Assembly: GCF_037042905.1 (NCBI RefSeq)
Contig: NC_087245.1
Location: 6,835,501-6,899,500 of the forward strand
Length of the DNA: 64,000 nucleotides
DNA from: Lytechinus pictus
Lineage: Eukaryota; Echinodermata; Echinoidea; Temnopleuroida; Toxopneustidae
Reading direction: 5' to 3'
Position 1 is the stretch's first letter; every line of letters starts with the position of its first letter. This document shows, piece after piece, positions 1-11,038 of this stretch. Under the pieces are notes generated by a model. It had not been told where the DNA came from, searched no databases, and worked only from the letters and a program-made list of their open reading frames with translations. The translations under genes and the position numbers were made by a program.

Positions 1-703
1 GTGTAGCAACATCTTCTTGGAAGATTGCCACAAAAATGAAAGTTTACGGATATTGTGCAGCCACTCTTTTCCAGTCAAAAAAGGAAAAGGACAGGGATTT
101 AGCTATTACATGTATTAATGGCCGACAGAAAGGAGTGACTTGCTTTGATTATAGTCCAGACTTAAAATAATTGAGGCACCGAATCAGAAAAGTCGCGCAA
201 AAAAGCTTCTCACAACATATTAGTACGAATAATATCTAACAGGCCTAATGTACACACATGCACAAAAATCCACATGAATAATCAATCACAACGTCTGTCC
301 TCTGTGAATCATGTGAGTTCGATACAATTCTGTTTTCTTTTCTTTTTTCTTTTTTTAGAAATGAAATGTTGTAATTTAAGTGACATTATATTAACTACGC
401 CGTAATAAAGGTTTGTAATTCCGCGGTTTGGAGAGATTCGCTGATGAGATATATTCTTACGGAAATCCAACCTCGTTCTCACTGTCGTGAAAATGAAAAA
501 CTGTCGCGAAAATTTGAGAACCATTCAAACATTTTCTATAATCAATACAATTGCCACGGCTGATCTGATAAGGTCACTGCGATTACTCCACGATTAAGTA
601 CGCCGTTTGAATCGTGACTTGACGAACAAACTGATTTTCGGTTATACAATGGCCCGATAGAATTCGTGAGTGTACGTTTTCGTATTTCTTGAGTTATTCT
701 TTC
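1..703. other. AT-rich intergenic stretch, nothing recognised
   Basis: No coding exon, RNA gene or repeat structure that I can support is visible here. The open frames are short and lack any family resemblance. Confidence 0.5.
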
Positions 704-1286
704 TTAAAGGGATGGTCCAGGCTGAAGATATTTATATCTGAATAGAATATTCACAGAGCAAAATGTTGAAAATTTCATCAAAATCGGATAATAAATACGA
801 AGTTATTGAATGTTAAAATTTAGCAATATTTTGTGAAACAGTTATATGCACGTCGTCATGAATATTTATTAGGAGGCCTGATGATGTCACATCCCAACAT
901 TCCCTTTTCTTATGTTATTACATGAAATAACAATTGTTTCATATTTTCATACATAACTTGTGTAAATGATGTGTCTCCATTATGATGAAATAAGTTGCAG
1001 CAATAAAGAAAATGTACTTAATCAGTTTTCAATCCAATTGTTTTAGTTCTTGGTAGAATTTTTTTTGAATAAACCCAATTTCATAATACAAGTGGTGATA
1101 TCATCAGCCCACCTAACGAATATTCATGAAGACGTGCCTAGAACTGTTTCACCGGAATAATTCAAATCTTTAAAATGTAATAACTTCGTTATTTGTTATC
1201 CGATTTCAATCAAATTTTCTGAATTTTGCTCTGTGAATTTCACTCTAATTATTATGATATAAATATCTTCAGCCTGGACTATCCCT
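704..1286. mobile_element. Foldback element, TTAA-flanked (family 1)
   Basis: The left end reads TTAA-AGGGATGGTCCAGGCTGAAG. The right end is its inverted complement, finishing CAGCCTGGACTATCCCT at 1286. The two arms pair over roughly 190 bp with moderate divergence, including the shared segments GAAGATATTTATATC and CAGAGCAAAAT. The layout matches the other TTAA-flanked foldback elements in this window. The right-hand TTAA is degraded (ACTA). No transposase is encoded, so it is a non-autonomous DNA element; a piggyBac-like origin is inferred from the TTAA target. Confidence 0.7.
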
Positions 1287-2999
1287 ACTACAGATAGACT
1301 GGGCACGAACAAATCACGACCGCCGACATTCTGTTTTTCTTTCATCTTCTTGAATAAAGGTTGTCAATGACAGCCTTAAGGTTTGTCCGATAGGATAGCA
1401 ACGACTAATGTTGATGTGTAGATTCAATCCGTAACATCCCACAGAGGGGAGACCTTTGAAGGATCTCTGAAAGACCGAAAATTGGCAAGGTCTCACGGCA
1501 GTCTCCAAGATCACTGAAATTGGTCATCTCTGTGGAATGGCTCAGAAAGACCCCTCAAAGAACTCTGAAAGACTAATCGATATCCATAAAACAGATTTAA
1601 CCCTAATAGCGCCGGGTTATTTGGACCCATTTCACAGCCGCCTTCTCATATAGATTTCGACCACCAATCGCCGCGAAAATTTGCAGAGGTAATGCGCGAT
1701 GAAATATACAAGGCTGTATGGTTATTTTCCCCCAATTAAAAGGATTTTTTATATGAGTTAATTATGCAAATTTATGCATACAATAAAGATTTTGCTTTAA
1801 TGAACCTAATACATCCCCCTAACAGCTTATTTTCTATTCACAGACTCTATGTACGATTCTGATCAAATTTACATGACAAAATCGGTATTGCAAATTTTCT
1901 TATGTATTTTATTGGTTTTTATGCATTTTATTTTTTTCGACCTTTTGTTTTTAATGTTTTTTTTATTAAGTGAAAATCTTTGCCGACTTAATTCTGATCA
2001 AGGCAAAATTAATTGATTTTAATCAGTAAAAGTAGGAATAATAAAATATTTACGAATATTTGGCTAAAAACAGCATTGGATTTGTATGAATTCAGGTTTT
2101 ATGAGCAATTTGGCGTCCGACATGTACTTAGGCCTACGTAATTGTAGCGTAATTTCGTAACCGCATACCCGAGCGTCGCCAATTATTGGTCTCAGGAATT
2201 GCGCGAGACTAAAAGAGTCGGCGAGCGGCGCGGTTGAATTAAATATTTCGCGCGGCGGATCGGATTTATCGCGAAAAATGTGAAGGGGCGGATCCCCCCT
2301 CCCAGGGCCTATAATTATAGTCAAGGTTGACAAGGCTCCACCAGTACTCATCACAGATGCGAAAAAGTACAGCAGAATTACGATGCCTTGAAAAACATCG
2401 AAATCATACCTATCTAAATCCATATATTTTCACCTATAATTTTCTTTAAACATAAAGCAGTATGTGGTGAATATTGGAATCCTTGAATGCACAGATTTGG
2501 GAATCTATAAATTAAACATGAACATGACGTACAAGTGCATGAGTTTTGCTTGCATGCGACGCCACTATTAGAATTTAAAACCATTTTATTTTATCATGTT
2601 AATATGCACCTCAGTTTCTCATCTCACTTTCGGGGTGATGTTGACCTTTAACATAATTTTGTATAAAGCCGACACGTAGGCCTAGATCTACATGTAGAAA
2701 TTTAATTGATAATATAAACTCTAAACGGCACACACTATCAATTTATAAATCAATGTCCCCCTTATAATTTACATGTCACTGCTCCTTTCAGTTGTGGTAG
2801 TGTTGAATATCAGTTACAGCCGACATCCGCATGATAACTTTGAAAGTAGACTGTTCTAAACTCTTAGAACATGGGATTTACTGGTGTATTGGCAATGAAA
2901 GACGAACTTACAATTACATGATCATATCATAAAAGTGTATTTGGAGGAAATCCACCGGAAATCTATGGCGTGCACGCTTGTATTGTTGCAATTACATGT
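1287..2999. other. Intergenic stretch with a GC-richer patch at 2160-2300
   Basis: Mostly AT-rich with no recognisable gene. Between about 2160 and 2300 the sequence is richer in CG dinucleotides, and a 119-codon frame on the minus strand (2064-2423) runs through it. That frame has no recognisable domain, starts in unremarkable sequence and has no visible splice partners, so I do not call it a gene. Confidence 0.4.
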
Positions 3000-3324
3000 A
3001 ACTTTCAGTTGCCCCGCCTCGCATTAGCGTACCTACGGGGGGCAGACTGCCCCCCCCCCCTGACGAGTCACAACCAATGCAAGGGACGTATCCCTGCCCC
3101 CTGACGAGTCACAACTGATCCCTGACGAGCCACAAGTGGTCCGCTCCTTTGAACTTGAAGACATTTTTTCTGGTACGAAATCCTTTATTTGTGGTTGAAG
3201 ACCTTTTTTTTTTGCTTGTCAAATTTTTTGGCGGACGAATTTGCCCCCCCCCCCTTTGGAAAATCCTAGGTACGCCATTGCCGCCTCGTTTATATATTTT
3301 TTCTCTCTCCAATAAAGAAACTGT
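3000..3324. repeat. C/G-run dispersed repeat (GTACCT...GGGGCA...TGACGAGTCAC type)
   Basis: A C-run at about 3050-3060 is followed by several copies of CTGACGAGTCACAA. A second C-run lies at 3245-3254, next to CCTAGGTACGCC. The same kind of unit (a homopolymer beside GTACGCCAC/GTGGCGTAC) recurs at about 6350, 33225, 34640, 54520 and 55650. It is dispersed repeat material and not coding. Confidence 0.55.
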
Positions 3325-3487
3325 AAACAATAACTACAAACTGCATGTATGCATGTGAATCGGTCCAATTACTTGTTGCTTGACTAGCCATGTTCGATTT
3401 TTTTTTTGGTAGTTTTTTATTCTTGTTTCCAACAACGAAATGGGCCGATTCACATGCATGCATATCGCATGCAACAGATTATTGTTT
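3325..3487. repeat. Short foldback element (inverted repeat)
   Basis: The left arm (3325-3366) begins AAACAATAA and contains GCATGTGAATCGG. The right arm (3442-3487) carries CCGATTCACATGC and ends TTATTGTTT. The arms pair imperfectly over about 42 bp around a T-rich centre of about 75 bp. No coding capacity; probably a small MITE-like element. Confidence 0.6.
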
Positions 3488-4020
3488 CAGTTAATTTTAC
3501 TTCTAAGAGGTAAAGTAGACTGGTATACGTGTAGGTCTACATGTACTTGGAGACTTCTAGTTGTATCGATATAAAATCAATGACCAAAAAACAAAAAAGA
3601 CCATGACATGAGATGATCATAAAATTAATTCACTGCAGCGTACGTACGTCCAACAGGACAGGCCTGATTCCATATGTAATCCCGTATACCAGCAAACATA
3701 AGTTTCAAGTACCTGACGATTGGTTTGATTTCACATTTTAAGAGTCCAGTTTTCAGCTTTAAAAAAATGGTTACAATAAAAAGGAGGGAGCACCTCCGAT
3801 AGTTTCGCATTCAAAGATAGCAGTGCTGACTTGGAAAACAACGTAGAAGTTTATTTATTCACATAAAATATCACTTGATGATAAAACACTAACAAGGCAA
3901 AAGCGATTTTGTGTCTCGTCCACTTATGAAAATAACCAGAAATTTTGTGATTTGTGAGGGCACGCAACAGAATTGTATCGAAACTTCATTGTGAAATGAC
4001 TGGGATGGAATAACACTTGT
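3488..4020. other. Intergenic, nothing recognised
   Basis: No coding exon, RNA gene or repeat structure could be supported in this stretch. Confidence 0.4.
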
Positions 4021-4510
4021 CATATTAAAGAGCCTTGCACGTAAACTTTAACGTTGACCTGAAAATGACCTTTGACCTTACCATGTGACTTCCGATTGCA
4101 GCCTATATAACATGCAGGTCCCCCAAGTCCATCCACCATAAAGTTTGGTTGAAAAGTGACTTACGGTTGCGGAGTTAGGTGTCATAAGAGAGTCTTGCAT
4201 GTAAACTTTAACGTTGACCTGCATGTAAACATTAACGTTGACCTGAAAATGACCTTTGACCTTACCATGTGACCTCCGACTGCAGCATATCATGCAGGTC
4301 CCCCAAGTCCATTTACCATCCAAGTTTGGTTGAAAAGCGACTTACGGTTGTGGAGTTATGTGTCATTAGGTTTATGACGGACGGACGACGGACGGACATT
4401 ACCTCTGGTGGGCGAAACAAAAACGAACCTTGACTTGATCGTGCGACCTGAAACTCAAGCAAAATGATTAGTGATGCTTGGATGTATTTATCAGTCTAAT
4501 GTACAAGTTT
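4021..4510. repeat. Two-copy tandem repeat with DR1-like motifs
   Basis: Two units of roughly 170 bp (about 4028-4190 and 4200-4365) share GTAAACTTTAACGTTGACCT, TGACCTTTGACCTTACCATG, GCAGGTCCCCCAAGTCCAT and TTGGTTGAAAAG. They end in GACGGACGGAC-rich sequence. The following 4425-4510 holds a related GACCTTGACTTGATC...GTGCGACCTGAAACTC segment. TGACCTTTGACCT occurs at 4066-4078 and 4250-4262. Non-coding dispersed repeat. Confidence 0.65.
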
Positions 4511-4918
4511 CATGAAACATGACATTTCAAAACTTAACCTTGTTTAAGATGTCAATCTTGACGACGCCGTCGCCGCAGCCACCGTCGGAAAAGCGGCGCC
4601 TACAGTCTAGTCTGCTGTACAAACCCTTCACTCGAGTTAAGGGTCTGAATGTGCAGCCTATTATGCATTGTGTACTGAAGGACCTCTCGTTCAAAGTTTA
4701 TAAGTGCTAGTATTTGCGTGGAGACCCACTTGTTAATCAAAGTTTCAATCAGGATCTGAGCCTGCAGACTAAAAATGGCGAGAGAAAAAAAAATCAAATT
4801 TAAAAGAAAATAGCGTATATCAGCGCAGTGACAGAATGAGGGGTATCCATCGCACGCGTATAAAATGAACCAAAAGAACCACAAAATTTCCGGTCATATC
4901 ATGGTATGAACAGGCTTA
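4511..4918. other. Intergenic, nothing recognised
   Basis: Small open frames overlap on both strands here without any recognisable domain or codon pattern. No RNA or repeat structure seen. Confidence 0.35.
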
Positions 4919-6390
4919 ATGGTGTAATGAGGCGACGATTTTGAGAGGACCAGACATTGCGTATCAGGCATAATTCATCTTTAAACAAAAAATTGCGAGT
5001 GAGCGAAGCGACCGAGCAAAAATTTTGACATTTTTAATACAAAAATCCAATTTTGTGATAGATTTTGACATGATATCCAGAGAATAATACATTACACTCT
5101 TCTCTCTTTCCATTCCTTTTTTTAAAGTCTGTATGCCACTGTGAACATGATTCTTTGCGGCAGTAGCGTGAAGAGTAAAAACACGAGCGAGCGAAGCGAG
5201 CCAGAATAAAAATCACATTTTCATGAGAATTTAACTTTGAGATATTTTTTGACCTTTTTTTCAGTAAATAAAATCATATCCTACACTTTTCATTTGCTTT
5301 TCTTTCCTCCTTTTTTTCTTGGTTGTAGAACTTTTGGGGACCATGGCCCAACCCTTCCATACTCATATACGACAGTGCTATGCAGTTGGGGTCCGTCCGG
5401 AGCCCCCGGAACTTCTTGATATCAAAGCCATTTAAACCTCGCAGATTGCCGCTATTTTTAATCAAATCGCAGGTATATACAGAATATAGCTTTTACACAA
5501 CACATTTATTCAACCCAGTTGAACCAAATATTTTGAGGGGGCAAAACATAGCAATGTGGGAAATTTGTAAAAAGTCGCCAGCGAGCCGGAAAAAAATGCC
5601 TGTTGAAATTAAATTTTAATTATGTGATCCATTATAATTATTCAGCAAATAACATATTTCATTGTTTCCATTCATTTCATTATGCGTTGTCTCCTATAAT
5701 TTCTTTTATTTCCTCTTGGGTGTGGAACCAAGACCCCCCTGCGCCTGTACGCCAGTGATTGAACGTAAAGCTTAATGTAGGAAGGGTCCCTGCAGTGGCG
5801 TTATAGAGCCAGTTAAAGGTTATAGATGAAGAGCCCCTACTGCATGGGGTCTGGGGCAAAGCCTCGGTAGCTTATTTGTATAAAATTTAGCAAGTTTATA
5901 GCGCAATGTTGCATGCAGTCCATCTTTCTTCCCGCTCTTTATTTTCTATCCTCGGCAGCCCGGTCATGTTATTAAGTTTTTTTTCTTGTCCCTTTTCTTT
6001 GTGTTCCTATTTAGCTTTTGACTAGTTCCATTCTACCTTCATGACCTTCATTTCCCGTTATTGTTTGCCATTTTGTCATCTTTATTTCCCATCATGCTAT
6101 TGCATAGGCCTATTTCGGAATGATTTGTTCTTTCTAAAATGTTCTTTCGTTCCTTTTCCCGCTTTCCTTCCTTTTCCATTAAAATATGTTTTTCTTCTTC
6201 GTTTTCTTTTCAATTTTCCCTTTCCTTTTCCCTTTCCCTTTCCTTTTCCTCCTTTCCTTTCCCCTTTCCTTCCCCTTTCCCTTTTTTCTTTCTCCCTCCC
6301 TTTTCTGTTTTTCCCGTTTTTATTTTTTATTTTCCCGGTGAGATCCGCCAGGGGGGCAGCTTGCCCCCCTGCCCCTCCGCCTGTTTAACA
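4919..6390 (+). repeat. Long modular interspersed repeat, copy 1
   Basis: This region aligns by eye with 16314-17830 over its whole length. Both contain, in order: a GGTGTAATGAGG/GGTGTAATAAGG start; GAGCGAAGCGA motifs; AATTTTGTGATAGATTTT; TCTTTGCGGCAGTA; a second GAGCGAGCGAAGCGAGC motif; TGTAGAACTT; GCCGCTATTTTTAATCAAAT; ACCAAATATTTTGAG; AAGAGCCCCTACTGCATGGG; and CCTCGGCAGCCCGG. Both end in a long pyrimidine-rich tract (here 6130-6330). A homopolymer hairpin, GGGGGGCAGCTTGCCCCCC, lies at about 6351-6369. There is no protein-coding potential beyond low-complexity pyrimidine frames. The class is unknown. Confidence 0.65.
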
Positions 6391-6714
6391 GGAGCCACGC
6401 GAGCCATCAATCATCCATGCATTATGAACTTGTCACCACTGAATACCGAGCTATACAGTCATCGGAGCCATTAAAAACGCCAGTTACTATTTGCATATAA
6501 ATCAATTTGACAATGAATTTGAATGTGTGGAGGAATTTAATTGGCATCTGCAGATCGGTACATCGCCCATTGTTCGTTCGTTTGTCACTACCATCGACGT
6601 TTACAAAGTCGTTTACATGCAGCTCTATCATGGAACACAGATCACCTCCATCATGTCCATCATCAGCAATTCATAAAAGACATCACCATCACTCATGCAA
6701 ATGTAATCATACAA
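6391..6714. other. Intergenic, nothing recognised
   Basis: No supported gene or element; overlapping small frames only. Confidence 0.35.
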
Positions 6715-6870
6715 TCATTTTTTTTCAATGAACATCATCGTCATTATCATAATCGTCATCATCATCATCATGCATCATCACCTTCACCACCATCATCACC
6801 ATATTCGCTGCCATCGTCATTATCATCATCTACGTCATCATCGTCATCATTATCACCACGCTTCATCACA
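6715..6870. repeat. Imperfect (ATC)n microsatellite
   Basis: Interrupted runs of CATCAT, CATCGTCAT and CACCATCAT fill this stretch. The histidine- and serine-rich frames read from it are artefacts of the repeat. Confidence 0.85.
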
Positions 6871-7574
6871 ACTTGACAGCCATGCTACAATTCAACTGCA
6901 GGCCTTGTGTTCATCGATGGCTATATTATTGCAAAAATAAGTATTAAAGATACTATTGCTGGTTTATCAAGTTATGAGAGAAGTACGTGTATATAGGTAT
7001 GGGTGAAGTTTGAAGAAAAAACAATAGGAAATTTGTGATTTAAAAAGTTGTAAAAATCTGTATCTCTGCCGGAATTTCAAACTGGCTGCATGCGAATGAA
7101 AAAAATAATCGAGTCTCGAGATGTCATTTTACTAAAGAAATACTCAGAATAACATTTTTTAGGAGGTACGGATGTTGATATTTATAGAGAGCAAATAAGC
7201 ACAGTATAAACCACAAGTTCCTGATACTAGTAATCAAGTACACAAGGGGGGGGGGGGTTGTTCCTCCTAATTGTTACAATTCACTCATCAAATTGCCAAT
7301 TCGAGAAACATCCTGATGTAGAAATTTTTTTTCATACTTCCACCATTCTGTCATCCTTTTACACTGACTATTGCATCACCACGCTATAGTATTAACCCTC
7401 TAAAGTCTAAAACATGATATGTGGTGGTGAGAATACGCCTATACCTAAACCCTTTTTCATGTATACGTCTGTCTGTTTATTTGTAAATATTGAAACAAAT
7501 TACTCATGTAACGCATAAGCATGATAAGGCAAAAGAAACTTAAAGCGGGACAGAAGTACGAGGCATATTTTCTA
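6871..7574. other. Intergenic with a G-run at about 7245-7258
   Basis: Nothing recognised apart from a homopolymer G-run of about 13 bases. Confidence 0.4.
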
Positions 7575-7795
7575 AAAGTCTGCGAGCGAAGAAAGCAAGC
7601 AAAATTTTGACCGTTTTAATAGAAAAAAATAATTTTGAGTTAGATTTTAATATAATTTTTAGAACATAATAATATATTTCACAAATTTTCCCTTCCCTTT
7701 CTCCCCTTTTCTTGGTCGTGAAAATTCTGTGGTCCATTGCCCTCAACCCCCATCTGTACGCCAATGAATGTTTCAATTTTGGGCATTTCTGTGAA
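7575..7795 (+). repeat. Partial module of the long interspersed repeat
   Basis: It has the same order of parts as the modules at 4.9-6.4 kb: GCGAGCGAAG, then AATTTTGA...TTTTAAT, then TTGAGTTAGATTTTAATATAA, then a pyrimidine tract (CCCTTCCCTTTCTCC), then TTGGTCGTGAAAATTCTGTGG and TGTACGCCA. Non-coding. Confidence 0.55.
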
Positions 7796-8379
7796 TGTAT
7801 CAACTTCAGGTTAAAATTTCGAAATTCATGAGCTAAACAAAAACTGCATATCATTTGAAAGTTGAGACATCAAATTGTCCAGATTTGTGACTTTCAAATA
7901 GGGTTAACCAAGGTGAAGGTCAACACACCCTATAGTTTATTGGGACATTTAAGATACTTTGTTTTACTTTATACATGTATGTACATGTATCTAACATTTT
8001 ATTCTCAGAATCGAGTTCATTGATTTTCTTTTCTTTATGGTAAAAGTAAGTTATTTCCATTTCCAGCTCCAATAAATACCGATATATTTTTCTTCAATTT
8101 GAGTTTTCTAATAATACTTAATTGACATTTTATTGCATAGCATGTAAGGTTGTATACGTCCATCACAAAAATACACTTTTTAGGATTTACGGGAAACAAA
8201 GTATTCAGCAAATGTCAATGCAAAATTAACTTGAGGGTCTCTACTCTCTAGCCACTTGACCCAAAAGTTAATTTTTATTCTTGCTAATTACGAGCGGTAG
8301 GACGTACCCTTTTTTGTGTATTCATGTCAAACCATCACAGTGCTAGTTACTGTAAAAGATCTGTTATTTTCGTGTGTTG
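7796..8379. other. Intergenic, nothing recognised
   Basis: AT-rich sequence with no supported gene or element. Confidence 0.4.
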
Positions 8380-8923
8380 TTAAAGGACAAGTCCACCCCA
8401 ACAAAAAAAAATCGCATGTAAAATAAGAAAGTTATGACATCTTAAATTTTCGCTTAATATCATAAAATAGATACAGTGCACATCCTGATCGGTATGCAAA
8501 TGAGAAGACTGATGACGTCATCCCCCACTATACATGCTACATGACGTTTGTATTTTATTATGAAATGTCTAATTTTCTCATTGTCAAGTGAAACAACGAT
8601 TAATTTCTCCCTGAACATGTGGAATTAGCATTCTGTTATATACAGTACTATGGTTCAAGTTGTCAAATCTGTAAAATAATGAAATAATGTATACTTAAAA
8701 CAATAAAAAACAAAAGAAATCGTGAGTGAGGGACAATAATTTGCCTTTTCACTGAATTGTGCATAAAAATTATCAACGTTTTGTGAAAAATAGTGAAACT
8801 TTAAAACGTCGTAACTTTCTTATTTTACATCCAATTTCGATGAAATTTTCAGCGTTATGCTGGTTTGATTTTTCTCTATTTATTCAAATCAACATTTTTT
8901 TCTGGGGTGGACTTGACCTTTAA
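8380..8923. mobile_element. TTAA-flanked foldback element, family 2, copy A
   Basis: The left end is TTAA-AGGACAAGTCCACCCC and the right end is GGGGTGGACTTGACCT-TTAA. The inner arms pair through TAAAATAAGAAAGTTATGAC (left) and its near complement (right). The interior carries ATGCAAAT at 8494-8501 and TGACGTCA at 8513-8520. Related copies lie at 14919-15538, about 50470-50925 and about 55835-56337. No transposase frame; non-autonomous, with TTAA target duplication inferred. Confidence 0.75.
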
Positions 8924-9627
8924 CTATAATTTGACATCTCCTCCTTACACTCATACCTGAATTTGAAGAAAATACCTGAATAATTCACAGGAATTTTTAA
9001 CTGATACACGGGGGCGGCGGGCGAATTCGCCCCGAAAATGCCTAAAGTCGCCCTCGAAATCACCCAAAATCATGCTTTCGGGGGGGGGGGGCAAATTATT
9101 GCCGAGCGATAACAACTCAGCGGCCCACGAGGGCGCCATATGCTCGAGCTCCGCTTACCATTTAAAAATCATCAAAATCGTACTTTATTGTGCATGTACA
9201 TGTGTACAATGATGGGCCTAAAATAAAAAATGATTGGCATAATATTAATGAGACGGAGTTGTGCACACACCCGAATCAAGTACGTAATTACAGGCTGCAG
9301 TAACTAACTCATAATATTGTCACTTACAATTGGCCAGCCGATGAGGCCAGCAACAATCATGCCACGACAATCACTCGACCTTCATCGTAAATACACTACA
9401 TAAATACAGCAAAAGCCTACCACGACTACGTGTATCGATTAATATACAGATGATTCAGCATGTTCAGAGTGATTTTCTACAATTTCTAATCCAAATGATT
9501 TATTTTCATAATACATTCCATGTACTTTCGCATTGTGTCTGGACTCTGGAGTAGTATGACTAGGCAAAAATGATAGTAATTTCCAAAACTTACAGTTTTT
9601 ATTTTATTATTTTTTTTACTGGAAATT
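8924..9627. other. Intergenic with a G-run at about 9080-9090
   Basis: No gene supported. A homopolymer G-run sits next to CATGCTTTC. Confidence 0.4.
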
Positions 9628-9709
9628 CTGGAAAACGGACATTCTTTTTGTAATAATGAACACGATAGGTATCTAACCAAACAATTTATGGCAGCACCGC
9701 AGCACAAGT
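9628..9709. repeat. 82-bp dispersed repeat, copy 1
   Basis: The sequence from CTGGAAAACGGACATTC to GCAGCACAAGT is nearly identical to 12797-12878, with only a few mismatches. It resembles the spacer portion of the GCGAGCGCGAAGCGCGAGC repeat family (CGGGACATTCT...TAATCATGAACAGGAT...ATCTAACCAA). Confidence 0.65.
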
Positions 9710-9835
9710 GGGAGCCGAAATTTTTTAGATTCTTACTTGAAAATTGTATTTGAATAAAAAAAATAGATTTCTAAGACTAAAAAACAGGACAACCGAAGCG
9801 ATGTTATCTTGAACAGGATGAGTATATTAATAAAC

Positions 9836-10110
9836 AATTGATGCGAGCGCGAAGCGCGAGCTGATATTTTATAAATTCTGACCTGGCAACTGAACATTCT
9901 GTTGTTGTTGTTGTGTTTTTTTAAAGATCTTTGAAAACGGGACATTCTTTGCATTATTTGTATGTTCTGAGTTGATCAAAACTGGACAAAATACGTTTTT
10001 AAATAAAGAACCAAATACCAATAAAGCTGAATTTTTGATGTACTGAAGGGAACCTTTTAAGCACTTTCCAAAATGCGCGAGCTAAATTTTTTGTTGATTT
10101 AGACCGTCAA
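9836..10110 (+). repeat. GCGAGCGCGAAGCGCGAGC-family units
   Basis: A full core motif lies at 9843-9861, followed by CTGATATTTTATAAATTCTGACC. A degraded unit lies at about 10072-10120 (AAATGCGCGAGCTAAATTTTTT, then CCGGGACATTCTGATC). They match the array at 52-57 kb. Confidence 0.6.
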
Positions 10111-10216
10111 CCGGGACATTCTGATCACTATTCACTGTCAGTACGAAAAGAAGATTTTTGCGTAGACAAAATACTAGTAGTCGAGGCTTAATTATGGTTA
10201 GTAATAGAAACACCAT

Positions 10217-11038
10217 ACACTGTAAAAAAAAAATTATCTAAATTAGTAGTTTTAAGTAGAACTTATTATTTGTAATTAATTCTTTTTCGGTAGATTTAAC
10301 TTGTCTTTTAATTTACGTGATTTACTTAATTTATTTGGGTTCAGTATACATTTACGAATATTCACGTATTGCTAGCTTGCTTCGATGAAGTAAATCAAAC
10401 TCAAATTGAATTAGGCAAAGATAATTATTACTTATAAAATCATGATGAATGTACTTATTTTTTCAATTAACACCTTATTTAAATAATACAGGAATATTCA
10501 TTAAGGGCAAGTAAATGTTAAAAATTTCAAATAACTGTCATATCCATTTGTGTTTGATTTTTTTTGGATTAGGATGTGCAAAATATCTTATTCTTTTGTT
10601 GAATCAAAGAAAGAGCAACATTAAATAATCACTCATCAGAAAATATCAGATTTCTTTTTTTTCTTCGGAAAATATTAATATTATTCTCACTGTTTTATAT
10701 GTTAGATTGAACCGGTCACGTATGTCAGTACCGGTACCTAAATACCTATCATGTACTTGTAGGTAAGTGACAATGCATAAAGTCTAATATTTGGATAAAA
10801 GATGTCTAAGATGAAAATGATGCCACTGAAAGTGGGACGATGGTGGAGCGGACTTTCGAATCACGAAAGTCCACTCCATTTGTTTTTTGTTTTTTCAGTG
10901 ATTATTTTGCTTAATTGTAACTTAATTTACTTGAATAAAATGGATGCAAAGAAAATAATTACATTTTATTTAAAACTGCCAAACTTATAAATACTTGAAA
11001 AAATTGAAGCAATTTCAAACATTTTTTTTACAGTGTAG
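10217..11038. mobile_element. TA-flanked element with CACTGTAAAAAA termini
   Basis: The left terminus is TA-CACTGTAAAAAAAA at about 10217. The right terminus is its exact complement, TTTTTTTTACAGTG-TA, ending at 11038. The TA at both outer edges suggests the Tc1/mariner-type target. The interior is AT-rich with no transposase frame, so it is non-autonomous. The 62-codon frame inside it is not a recognised protein. Confidence 0.6.

Noticed and set aside
2064..2423. 119-codon open frame on the minus strand through a CG-richer patch
   Set aside because: No domain, no splice partners and no codon pattern I can support.
6041..6474. Two overlapping plus frames rich in Phe, Pro and Ser
   Set aside because: They are translations of a pyrimidine-rich tract inside a non-coding repeat.
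6541..6940. Histidine- and serine-rich plus frames
   Set aside because: They derive from an ATC microsatellite.
9486..9707. Minus frame sharing a protein-level match with 12757-12990
   Set aside because: The match is at DNA level, from an 82-bp dispersed repeat; there is no sign of protein conservation.
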